A stretch of 53,489 bases of DNA from Sulfurimonas sp. RIFOXYB12_FULL_35_9 (GTDB taxonomy: Bacteria > Campylobacterota > Campylobacteria > Campylobacterales > Sulfurimonadaceae): the NCBI GenBank assembly GCA_001829715.1, contig MICC01000121.1, positions 526 through 54,014 on the forward strand, written 5' to 3'. The notes under the pieces are model-generated. The model did no database searches and had not been told where the DNA came from. It saw only the letters and a program-made list of their open reading frames with translations. Both the position numbers and the translations under genes were made by a program. This document shows positions 46,309-53,489 of the stretch, one piece after another; the stretch's first letter is position 1; each line of letters opens with the position of its first letter.

Positions 46309-46371
46309 TTATTTTCTTTATGATACCTCTAAAAACTGATTTGTCAATTAATGTACAAAAATAAAATATGC

Positions 46372-47358
46372 TTATTCCGCTTTAGTTTGAGTAAGCCCTT
46401 TTTGTGCCTCATACGCCAAACGCATAACGCCTACAGCGTAGTTTGAGGAGTTGTTGTAACGTAAGACTTTTTTTGTATATTCTCTTAAGTAATCAAGCTC
46501 TTCTTTATCACATGTGAAACATTTATACTCTTTGTCTCCGCTTTTGTTTTTTGCATATACAAATGACGCATCTTCATTTTCAAACTCAAAATCGTACCAT
46601 TTTGACTCTAGATCTGCGATATCAGGTATTTTATCCCAGTCAATGAGTTCCGTAAAATCAGCTTTTGTATGCAAAAATTTCGTTGCAGATACTATCGCAT
46701 CTTCCATTTTTGTCAAATCTGCCATTTCTGTTTTGTAACCCTCTGCAAAAACAAAACTATCGGGCATGAACTGCGGTATACCGATAGCTCCTGCGTAAGA
46801 GCTTGGCAGATTGCACTCATCGGGAGCTATCTCTTTTTTGTAACAGTATGTGATGATGGATACCATATTTGTTTTTCCCATGTTTAAAAGCCATTTTTCC
46901 CTTGGGCTATTTGGTTTCGTTCTCACGACAAGAGTGTTAAAGACGATAAAAGCATCATGCTTTGGCACTATTTTTCCCAGTTTTGTCTCTTTTAGTAAAA
47001 TGGCAGCTACTATTTCACGGTTAACTCCATATTTTTCCTCAGTATAGTCGTAAACTTCACTGTAAGTTTTTAGATGTTCTACCACTTCGGGTATAAATTT
47101 TATAAGTACGTTATTAGCTTTTTTCTCATTCTTTTTATGTGTTTTTATATGTTTGGGCTGGAGGTACTCAAAACTTATCTCATCAAACTTTTGAGTTTTT
47201 AGACTTGAAAGTAAAAAGCTGTTCGCATACTCATAGCTTACGCCGTTTTGGACAGATCTTTTACAAATCTCGACATAATTCTTGTTTTCAAATTCGCAGT
47301 TATCATAATCCGCAAAAAGCAAAGTGCTAACTAGAAGCATTAAAAATATTTTAAACAT
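46372..47358 (-). CDS. Lytic murein transglycosylase (MltB/SLT_2 type)
   Basis: Cleaves peptidoglycan glycan strands to give 1,6-anhydro-MurNAc ends. The 328-residue protein has a signal peptide (MFKIFLMLLVSTLLFA) and a catalytic domain with glutamate in EIVAAILLKETKLGK, then SSYAGAIGIPQFMPDSFVFAEGY and VGVMRLAYEAQKG near the end. It is on the same strand as the recycling cluster but separated from it by a small opposite-strand gene. Its anhydro products are the substrate type that the following genes recycle. Confidence 0.9.
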   Translation of the reverse strand: MFKIFLMLLVSTLLFADYDNCEFENKNYVEICKRSVQNGVSYEYANSFLLSSLKTQKFDEISFEYLQPKHIKTHKKNEKKANNVLIKFIPEVVEHLKTYSEVYDYTEEKYGVNREIVAAILLKETKLGKIVPKHDAFIVFNTLVVRTKPNSPREKWLLNMGKTNMVSIITYCYKKEIAPDECNLPSSYAGAIGIPQFMPDSFVFAEGYKTEMADLTKMEDAIVSATKFLHTKADFTELIDWDKIPDIADLESKWYDFEFENEDASFVYAKNKSGDKEYKCFTCDKEELDYLREYTKKVLRYNNSSNYAVGVMRLAYEAQKGLTQTKAE

Positions 47359-47456
47359 TACGTAAAAACCCCTTCTTTATATCTTTTAGTATACCATTTA
47401 AAGTCAAATAGAGGGTAATAATATATAATTTCAAAAAAATACAAGAGAGGATTTTC

Positions 47457-47603
47457 ATGGAAGTAGATAAAGCATGTGATAACAAAATATGTCTAAAAAG
47501 CAAAGAGTGCGCTAGATTTCAGTCATATTTGGACGGCAACAAAGATTATAAAACATTCAAAGGCACTGAAGTAAAAGGGTGCGGACAGTTTATACAAAAG
47601 TAG
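47457..47603 (+). CDS. 48-residue four-cysteine protein
   Basis: A small ORF starting at ATG 47457 with GAGAGG upstream and ending at 47603, overlapping the murU 3' end by 14 bp. Cysteines at C7, C12, C18 and C42 fit a compact metal-binding fold of the C-x4-C-x5-C ... C-x2-F type (KECARFQSY and KGCGQFIQK), a pattern I associate with small phage and bacterial proteins of unknown role. It is a single gene facing against its neighbours. Confidence 0.6.
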   Translation: MEVDKACDNKICLKSKECARFQSYLDGNKDYKTFKGTEVKGCGQFIQK

Positions 47604-48252
47604 AGTTTGCCTCCGCAAGTCTTTGCGGTGTTCCTATGTCATGCCACCTTCCTTTGTAAAGAGAGCCGCTGATTTTATCTTTTTGTATTGCTTCTCTTAA
47701 AAGCGGTGCAAGCGGTGCTTTTTCTGACCTTAGAGAATCAAATAGCTTTGAAGAGTAGTAACCTATCCCAGAAAATGTAAATCTCTCTTTGGCATCGTTT
47801 ATAACCCTGTTTTTATTAAGAGCAAAATCTCCGTTTAGGTTGTGAATGGGGTTTGCAACTAAAATAAGATGTGCCGCATCATCGCCTATATCAAAACTGC
47901 TATCAAACTCATAGTCACACCAAATATCTCCGTTTACTACCAAAAATTTTTCACTCTCTAGCAGCGGAAGTGCTTTTATGATACCGCCTGCACTCTCTAA
48001 TGCTCCGCTTTTGCTCTCATCAGAGTAGATTAAACTTACTCCCCACTCCGAGCCGTCACCCAATCTTTTTTGTATCAAATCTCCGAGATGGTCTATATTG
48101 ACAACAATCTTTTTAAAGCCCAGTGAAGCGAGTTTTTCTATATGCCAGACGATGAGCGATTTGCCATGAACTTCCAGCAGAGGTTTTGGTATCTTATCGG
48201 TAAGCGGACGCATTCTCTCTCCTCGTCCGGCCGCTAAGATCATTGCATTCAT
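47590..48252 (-). CDS. murU: N-acetylmuramate-1-phosphate uridylyltransferase (MurU)
   Basis: Turns MurNAc-alpha-1-phosphate and UTP into UDP-MurNAc in peptidoglycan recycling. The 220-residue nucleotidyltransferase has the motif MILAAGRGERMRPLTDKIPK and the patches VNIDHLGD, FLVVNGDIWCDYEF and WHDIGTPQRLAEAN. A generic sugar nucleotidyltransferase could look the same; the call rests on the overlap (ATGA) with amgK and nearby anmK and nagZ. Confidence 0.88.
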   Translation of the reverse strand: MNAMILAAGRGERMRPLTDKIPKPLLEVHGKSLIVWHIEKLASLGFKKIVVNIDHLGDLIQKRLGDGSEWGVSLIYSDESKSGALESAGGIIKALPLLESEKFLVVNGDIWCDYEFDSSFDIGDDAAHLILVANPIHNLNGDFALNKNRVINDAKERFTFSGIGYYSSKLFDSLRSEKAPLAPLLREAIQKDKISGSLYKGRWHDIGTPQRLAEANSTFV

Positions 48253-49187
48253 TTTAAGTTACCTAAAAAAGTGGCAAAATCTTTGGTTTCATTGTATCTG
48301 CCTGCCGTATCAAGAACATACTTTAGCGTGAGCGGTATATCTTTTAAGTAGCCGTTTTTACCGTCACGTATGTAGAGGCGTGAGAATATGCCAAGCACTT
48401 TTATATGTCTTTGAAGCCCCATAAAATCAAACCATTTTATAAATGTTTCGTCATCAACTTTAAGTCCTTTTTTATCACGAAACTCTAAAGCAAGTTTTTT
48501 TATCTCTTTACGGTCGTAAGCGACGTAGCAATCTTTGAGAAGTGAGACAAGATCATAAGTAATAGCACCGCTCATAGCATCTTGAAAGTCGATAATTCCG
48601 ATTTTTTTATCATTTTTGAGCATAATATTTCTTGAGTGAAAATCACGATGTACAAAAACATCTTGAGGCTGTTGCAGTACTACAGATGAAATTGCTTCCA
48701 GCGTTCTTTTAATAAGCTCTTTTTGAGCCTCGCTAAGCTTTACATGCAGAAATTTTTCAATATACCAATCCTGCATTAAGTTCATCTCTGCATGTAAGAA
48801 CTCTTTGTCATAAAGCGGCAGCCCATCGGTATCGGCTTTTTGCATTTTTAAAATTGAGTTGATAGCTTTTGTATAAAATGCTTTGTAATTGTTTTGATTG
48901 AGCAGATCTAAATAGTGTACAGTCCCAAAATCTTCTAAAATCAGATAACCCTCTTCTAAGTTTTGTTCTAAAATTTTAGGTGCACAAACATCTGCACTTA
49001 TGAGCCTTGCGTTAACATCCAAAAATGATTTTAAAGAGTTTAATTCTAACGAAGAGTCCATCAAAAGAGCCGTCTTATCACCGTCTCTGAGTCTGTAATA
49101 TTTTCTAAAACTAGCATCTGCCAAACTAGTCTCAATACTATAATTTTTGTAAGAAGTTCCCTCTAGCCACGCTTTTATTTTACTCAT
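48249..49187 (-). CDS. amgK: N-acetylmuramate/N-acetylglucosamine anomeric kinase (AmgK)
   Basis: Phosphorylates MurNAc at C1, giving the substrate of MurU. About 312 residues with an aminoglycoside-phosphotransferase fold: the catalytic loop VHRDFHSRNIML and metal motif IGIIDFQDAMSG. A GTG at 49196 is in frame three codons upstream, but ATG at 49187 overlaps the end of anmK and is the simplest start. Its tight packing with murU and anmK supports AmgK rather than another sugar kinase. Confidence 0.88.
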   Translation of the reverse strand: MSKIKAWLEGTSYKNYSIETSLADASFRKYYRLRDGDKTALLMDSSLELNSLKSFLDVNARLISADVCAPKILEQNLEEGYLILEDFGTVHYLDLLNQNNYKAFYTKAINSILKMQKADTDGLPLYDKEFLHAEMNLMQDWYIEKFLHVKLSEAQKELIKRTLEAISSVVLQQPQDVFVHRDFHSRNIMLKNDKKIGIIDFQDAMSGAITYDLVSLLKDCYVAYDRKEIKKLALEFRDKKGLKVDDETFIKWFDFMGLQRHIKVLGIFSRLYIRDGKNGYLKDIPLTLKYVLDTAGRYNETKDFATFLGNLK

Positions 49188-50286
49188 ATAGTGCACCTAA
49201 AATAGAATTTTTTGACGCTCCCGTAACGGAGGATAGTTTGACATGTTTTTTATGTACTCTCTCATGTGCGAGCCATGCAAATGCCATAGCTTCCATAAAC
49301 TCGCTGCTTACACCGCACTCATCGCTTGAAGCTACCTCAATATCCTTTAGTTCGGCTTTTAGTCTCTCCATAAGATAGCTGTTTTTAATGCCGCCGCCGC
49401 ATACGATAAGCAGATTTGTGGATGTTTTTTTAACTTCGTTTGCTATGCTGTGTACGGTTAGCTCCAAAAGTGTTGCCTGAACATCCCTGTTTTTAATATG
49501 AAAAGAGCCTCCCTTTTTTTGTGAAAACTTCTCAAGTTGCCCCTCAACCCATTTTGAGTTAAAAAGTTCTCTGCCCGTACTTTTTGGAGCTTCCATGGAG
49601 AAATAAGGTTCTTGCAGCATTATCTTAAGCAGGTCTGCATTCATAGTTCCCGACTTTGCCCATCTGCCGTCTTCATCATATGCTGTACTGTTGTGCTGTG
49701 AGTTCCAGTAATCCATAAGCACATTGCCGCATCCGGTGTCATAGCCTATAAGATTATCGCCAAGAAGAGTTAAATTTGCCATTCCGCCTATGTTTAGTAC
49801 GCTTATATCTCCCTCAAGTCTTGAGAAGATATAGTTGTGAAAAGCAGGTGCAAAAGGAGCGCCCTGACCGCCGAGCGCTATATCTTTTCTTCTAAAATCA
49901 CTTACGACTCTAATACCTGTTTGTGCTGTTACAACATTAGGATTACCCAACTGCATAGAAAAAGGATATGCGCTATTTGGCTCATGCCAAAGTGTTTGAC
50001 CATGTAAGCCAATAGCATCTATTGTACTTTTATCTATTTTGTTTTCAGATATAAAACTCTCTATTGCATCGGCATACATTTCACCTAAGCGCGTATCAAG
50101 TTCGCCTACTGTTTTTAGAGTTGTAGAAGTGCTTATTGCACTTAGGATATCGATTTTTAGCTTTTTGTCAAAAGGATATACTCCTGCATGAAGCAGTTCA
50201 AAGCTATGCGGCTTAATCTCACAATATGCTATGTCTATTCCGTCAAGGCTTGTTCCCGACATTATGCCGATATAAAATTCACTCAT
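49180..50286 (-). CDS. anmK: Anhydro-N-acetylmuramic acid kinase
   Basis: Hydrolyses and phosphorylates 1,6-anhydro-MurNAc to MurNAc-6-phosphate. The 368-residue protein has the family motif YIGIMSGTSLDGIDIAYCEI, GLHGQTLWHEP, LNIGGMANLTLL, GYDTGCGNVLMDYW and the C-terminal VCGGGIKNSYLME. The ATG at 50286 has GGAG six bases upstream; a longer frame begins at 50298. The start lies within the end of the symporter gene. AnmK gives MurNAc-6-phosphate, so a MupP-type phosphatase (for AmgK) or MurQ etherase is still needed; neither is seen here. Confidence 0.95.
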   Translation of the reverse strand: MSEFYIGIMSGTSLDGIDIAYCEIKPHSFELLHAGVYPFDKKLKIDILSAISTSTTLKTVGELDTRLGEMYADAIESFISENKIDKSTIDAIGLHGQTLWHEPNSAYPFSMQLGNPNVVTAQTGIRVVSDFRRKDIALGGQGAPFAPAFHNYIFSRLEGDISVLNIGGMANLTLLGDNLIGYDTGCGNVLMDYWNSQHNSTAYDEDGRWAKSGTMNADLLKIMLQEPYFSMEAPKSTGRELFNSKWVEGQLEKFSQKKGGSFHIKNRDVQATLLELTVHSIANEVKKTSTNLLIVCGGGIKNSYLMERLKAELKDIEVASSDECGVSSEFMEAMAFAWLAHERVHKKHVKLSSVTGASKNSILGALYE

Positions 50287-51748
50287 TTTTGACTCCAAGT
50301 TGAGTAATTAGAAATGCTACGGCAGTTCCGATGGTTATCTGCCATGAAAAACCAAGTTCAATTCCAAAAGTATAAGGTTGAAGAGCTAAAACTGTCGTAA
50401 AACCGCCTATAAAAGCCCAAAAAACTGTTACTTTGTTTCCTCTTTTCGTAAAAATCGCACTGAAGTAGACTCCTAAAAGTCCGGTATAGGCAAAAGCCAT
50501 AACTCCAAGAGCAAAACTTATAAGCGATAAATCACTGTATCGTTGCCAGAAATAGCTTATCATCGCCATCAAAGAGAGAGCAAATGCGAAGAAAAGCACT
50601 GCAAATCTTGATGCTTTTATAAAATGTTTTTCGTCACTTTGACCTCTTTTTATCTTCCATGGTCTATAGAGATCTTCAACCGCCACCGAAGCCATAGCGC
50701 CCAAAACAGATGTTGTGCTGGAGAGTGCAGTTGCAACCGCTCCGACCGTAACCAAACCTCTTAGGCCCTCGGGCATTTCGTTTAGTATATAGTACATAAA
50801 GATAGTTATTTTTTCACCTTGAAAATTTTGTACGACACTGCTTTGGTTGTAAAAAAGATATAAAAGTGCGCCGATGGCTAAAAAAATCATAACGATAGGG
50901 ACGGTAAGAAGCGTTGAGATAAATAATGATTTTGTGGCTTCACTCTTGTTTTTACAGCAGAGAACCCTTTGCGTTAAATCTTGATCTAGCCCGTATGCCG
51001 CGATGTTTAGCAAAAGCCATCCGCTAAAAAGCCCGATAAGGTTGAACTCTCCGCTAAAAGAGGTGTCTACAAAAACAAGCTTATTGTGCTCTTTGAGCGT
51101 TTTTATAATCTCCACATTTTCAAGCGAATAGTATAGAAATATAAGTACCGAAAGTGCAGCAGTAATGTAGGTAACAGCTTGAATTATGTCGCTGATGATG
51201 ATAGAGCGGATGCCGCCGAAATATGAGTAAGCGACCGAGCCTGCCATCAAGATAAAGATGGATATGCTTACATGTAAAAAGATTATATCGTTAAACAAAA
51301 TCATAGAGATGGCAAGTGCACCGATGTACAGCCTTGCACCGCTTGCTAAAATCCGTCCGAGGAGAAACATTACTCCTGCCTGTTTTTTTGCGCTCTCTCC
51401 GTATCTTAGCTCTAAGAGTTCATAAACAGTAACGGCTTTCATCGCATAAAATCTCGGAATAAGCACAAAAGCCACAAAAAAAGCTCCGAGCACTCCGGAG
51501 AAGTAAAAACCGATAAATGTGAAATCATTTCTGTATGAATATTCCGGAGCGCCTAAAAATGTGGCAGCTGATTGTGAAGTGGCTATTACCGATATGGCAA
51601 CCGCAAATGTCGACATGTGATTTTTGGTAATGAAAAAATCGCGAGAAGACTCTATTTTTGTGCGGCTAAGTATTACGGAGGTAACCGTAATAATTAGGAA
51701 ATAGAGACCAAACACAAGCCAGTCGAGTGTGGAAAAAGCACTCTGCAT
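50279..51748 (-). CDS. Sodium:solute symporter, possible amino-sugar importer
   Basis: A 489-residue integral membrane protein of the SSS family with about 13 helices. Family features include the N-terminal FFITKNHMSTFAVAISVIATSQSAATFLGAPEYSY, the early YELLELRYG and the GYLLG-like core around SYFGGIRSIIISDIIQAV. It lies inside the peptidoglycan recycling operon, between nagZ (1 bp gap) and anmK (overlap). That position makes uptake of anhydro-MurNAc, MurNAc or a related sugar the leading hypothesis. The family transports many solutes, so the substrate is inference. Confidence 0.85.
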   Translation of the reverse strand: MQSAFSTLDWLVFGLYFLIITVTSVILSRTKIESSRDFFITKNHMSTFAVAISVIATSQSAATFLGAPEYSYRNDFTFIGFYFSGVLGAFFVAFVLIPRFYAMKAVTVYELLELRYGESAKKQAGVMFLLGRILASGARLYIGALAISMILFNDIIFLHVSISIFILMAGSVAYSYFGGIRSIIISDIIQAVTYITAALSVLIFLYYSLENVEIIKTLKEHNKLVFVDTSFSGEFNLIGLFSGWLLLNIAAYGLDQDLTQRVLCCKNKSEATKSLFISTLLTVPIVMIFLAIGALLYLFYNQSSVVQNFQGEKITIFMYYILNEMPEGLRGLVTVGAVATALSSTTSVLGAMASVAVEDLYRPWKIKRGQSDEKHFIKASRFAVLFFAFALSLMAMISYFWQRYSDLSLISFALGVMAFAYTGLLGVYFSAIFTKRGNKVTVFWAFIGGFTTVLALQPYTFGIELGFSWQITIGTAVAFLITQLGVKNE

Positions 51749-51749
51749 G

Positions 51750-52847
51750 TTATATGTTTTTATGCAAGAGTTCTACTCTTTTGTTGGATTCAAGTATACG
51801 TTCATAGCTAATTTCACCACTTTTTACTTGGATAAAAATCAGCTCTATAAGTTCATCGATATCTTGAGTTGCGAGCTGATTGCCAAATAGAAGCATATCA
51901 ACCCCCGCATTTATGGAGAGCGTAACGATTTCTTTGAGCGTGTAATGTTTTAAAATCGCTCCCATTTGAAGGTCGTCGCTTACAACGACACCGCTAAAGT
52001 GCAGTTTTTCACGTAGCAGTTTTGTATTTACATTATAAGAGAGTGTTGCAGGGTACTTTTCGTCAAGCTTTGAGTTAAACACATGTGCGCTCATAATCAT
52101 CGAAAGAGAGTCTAATTTTATAAGCTCTTTGTATGGTTCAAGCTCAACCTCGCTCCATGTTTTGCTCACATCTACAAATCCTTCATGTGAATCTCCAAGC
52201 GATGAGCCGTGACCGGGAAAATGTTTTGCCACGCTTATAATATTTTCATTTTTGAGTGAGTCTATAAAGATTTTTGAGTATTTTACAACCTCTTTAGGGC
52301 TGCTTCCGTAAGAGCGGTTGAGTCCGACGATAACGCTGTTTTTTGGGTTTAAAGCCAAATCAACCACCGGTGCAAAGTCGCAATTAATTGAGCTGTTCTT
52401 GAGTGTTTTTGCCAAAGAGTCGTATACATGTTTCGTCATGTATTCATCCATTTCTGAGACGACTTTAGCCGATGGGGTTGCGTCAAATCCGTATGCAGGT
52501 TTGAGTCTTGCAACTCTTCCGCCTTCTTGATCCACGGAGATAAGAAGCGGTTTTTTTGCAAAAGATTTGAGAGATGCGGTAAGCGTTTTAAGTTGTTGCG
52601 GCGAGCTTATATTTTTTGTTTTGGTTCTGTCGTGGAAATGGCGGTCAAAGAGTATGACGCCGCCGAGATTATATTTCTGTATCTGTTTGACTATTTTACT
52701 TCTCTCATCCACGCTCTCACCGTCAAATCCGACGATTAACATTCTGCCAATCATCTTTTTCAACTCATCATCGTTTAGAGCGTTATCAGAGGCATTTAGA
52801 TTTTGCCAAAAAAGCAAAAATGCTAAAAAAAGTACAATTTTTTTCAC
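51750..52847 (-). CDS. nagZ: Beta-N-acetylhexosaminidase NagZ (GH3) with an export signal
   Basis: Removes GlcNAc from muropeptide disaccharides. The 365-residue GH3 protein has VDQEGGRVARL, the NagZ motif AKHFPGHGSSLGDSHEG (about 207-223) and nucleophile D291 in VVSDDLQMGA. It begins with a clear hydrophobic leader (MKKIVLFLAFLLFWQNLNAS), whereas classical Gram-negative NagZ is cytoplasmic, so this one probably acts in the periplasm. The start is GTG at 52847 with a weak ribosome binding site, 14 bp after pyrE. Confidence 0.92.
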   Translation of the reverse strand: MKKIVLFLAFLLFWQNLNASDNALNDDELKKMIGRMLIVGFDGESVDERSKIVKQIQKYNLGGVILFDRHFHDRTKTKNISSPQQLKTLTASLKSFAKKPLLISVDQEGGRVARLKPAYGFDATPSAKVVSEMDEYMTKHVYDSLAKTLKNSSINCDFAPVVDLALNPKNSVIVGLNRSYGSSPKEVVKYSKIFIDSLKNENIISVAKHFPGHGSSLGDSHEGFVDVSKTWSEVELEPYKELIKLDSLSMIMSAHVFNSKLDEKYPATLSYNVNTKLLREKLHFSGVVVSDDLQMGAILKHYTLKEIVTLSINAGVDMLLFGNQLATQDIDELIELIFIQVKSGEISYERILESNKRVELLHKNI

Positions 52848-52861
52848 AAACAGCGTCTTGA

Positions 52862-53470
52862 TCAGTTTCCTCTTGATCCGGGTTTTATAGCTTCGCTTCC
52901 ATTTTTACACATTGGACAATCTTCAGGTGAGTACATCTCAAATGTAAAATCAGCAAGTGCAAAAAACGGGATATCCTGCGGAAGGCGGCAGTTTGGCTTT
53001 GTTGTAACATCGCTGTTTTGGCGTTTACAAAAACCGCGATTTGCTAAGGCTGCAACACCGACTATCTCTCCGCCAAGACTTTTCACAACGGCTGCCGCTT
53101 CCATCGCAGAACCGCCGGTTGTAATGATGTCTTCACACATCAAAACTCTTTCGCCCTTCTTTACCTCAAATCCGCGGCGAATAGACATCTCTCCGTTTAC
53201 TCTCTCTGCAAATATAGATCTGCAATCAAGTGCCGTTGCAAGTGCAAAACCGGCGATAAGTCCGCCAAGAGCGGGGGCACAAACAGTGTCTATTTTGATA
53301 CCGCTCTCTTTGATTTGCAGAGCCAGTGCATCGGCTAAAAGTTTTGCTGTTTTTGGATCTTCCAAAACTTTTGCAGACTGGAGATAAAATTGTGAGTGGT
53401 TGCCGCTGCTTAGTTTAAAATGTCCCTCTAAAAGAGCGTCTGAATCCATATATATTTTTTTAATATCCAT
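52862..53470 (-). CDS. pyrE: Orotate phosphoribosyltransferase
   Basis: Joins orotate and PRPP to make OMP in pyrimidine synthesis. The 202-residue protein has the N-terminal [20 protein letters not shown], the middle [16 protein letters not shown], and the PRPP-binding motif [18 protein letters not shown]. The C-terminus has a CPMC pair seen in Campylobacterota homologues. It is first of the visible minus-strand run leading into nagZ. The 19 bases beyond its start hold only its ribosome binding region. Confidence 0.96.
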   Translation of the reverse strand: MDIKKIYMDSDALLEGHFKLSSGNHSQFYLQSAKVLEDPKTAKLLADALALQIKESGIKIDTVCAPALGGLIAGFALATALDCRSIFAERVNGEMSIRRGFEVKKGERVLMCEDIITTGGSAMEAAAVVKSLGGEIVGVAALANRGFCKRQNSDVTTKPNCRLPQDIPFFALADFTFEMYSPEDCPMCKNGSEAIKPGSRGN

Positions 53471-53489
53471 TTTAAAATCCCGTATATTA

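Noticed and set aside
46506..46521. A fourth parS-like site (ATGTGAAACA half) in the lytic transglycosylase gene
   Set aside because: Only 13 of 16 positions match and the other arm is poor; it fits ordinary coding sequence for CFTCD.

Overview
The window is a stretch of chromosome from a sulfur-oxidising Campylobacterota (Epsilonproteobacteria) bacterium, most like Sulfurimonas. Evidence: an AT-rich sequence, the ruvC-dnaA junction typical of this group with TTCAC-core DnaA boxes, a sulfide:quinone oxidoreductase with a Tat-type leader beside a DUF3373-type porin, RNase J behind ksgA, and promoters with weak or absent -35 elements. It is the replication-origin region: dnaA is cut by the left edge, and three copies of one parS-like 16-mer lie 10-13 kb away.

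Layout. 1-3.2 kb: dnaA (minus, 3' end missing), the dnaA-ruvC intergenic part of the origin, ruvC, a hemerythrin/PAS protein and ppnP. 3.2-10.5 kb, minus strand: purB, nrdA, a small hypothetical gene, htrA, trxC and gltA. 10.6-14.6 kb: a pseudouridine synthase, then a 400-bp gene-free stretch with a parS-like site, DnaA-box-like sequences and a possible small RNA, then the minus-strand chain hisF, a nucleoside phosphorylase-like gene, rlmN and a 35-residue membrane peptide. 14.6-20.7 kb: ksgA-rnj, a phosphoethanolamine transferase with an apparent ATC start, folE and fliI. 20.7-27.9 kb: a beta-propeller plus helical-repeat protein, then a sulfur-related group (metallo-beta-lactamase-fold protein, small three-cysteine secreted protein, sulfide:quinone oxidoreductase, porin). 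28-36 kb: recJ, pyrG, a CPA2 antiporter, and a HAD phosphatase / sugar transporter / mutarotase operon. 36-45 kb: a TorF-type porin and a complete kdpFABCDE potassium system, each behind a copy of the same 76-bp sequence, then a PsiE-like gene. 45-47.6 kb: small accessory genes and a frameshifted DUF1566 gene. 46.4-53.5 kb: peptidoglycan turnover and recycling (lytic transglycosylase, murU, amgK, anmK, a sodium:solute symporter, nagZ) with pyrE.

How the genes work together. The recycling genes outline a route in which anhydro-sugars released in the periplasm by a transglycosylase and an exported NagZ could be imported by the symporter and returned to UDP-MurNAc by AnmK, AmgK and MurU. The sulfide oxidoreductase and porin share a promoter/operator layout and are probably co-regulated. 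KdpDE should control KdpFABC. The most interesting non-coding signals are the parS-like trio (one inside a coding sequence), the DnaA-box cluster away from the origin, the shared TGATAA-N2-TTATCA operators, and the 76-bp duplicated promoter. I saw no tRNA, rRNA, CRISPR array, transposase or prophage.
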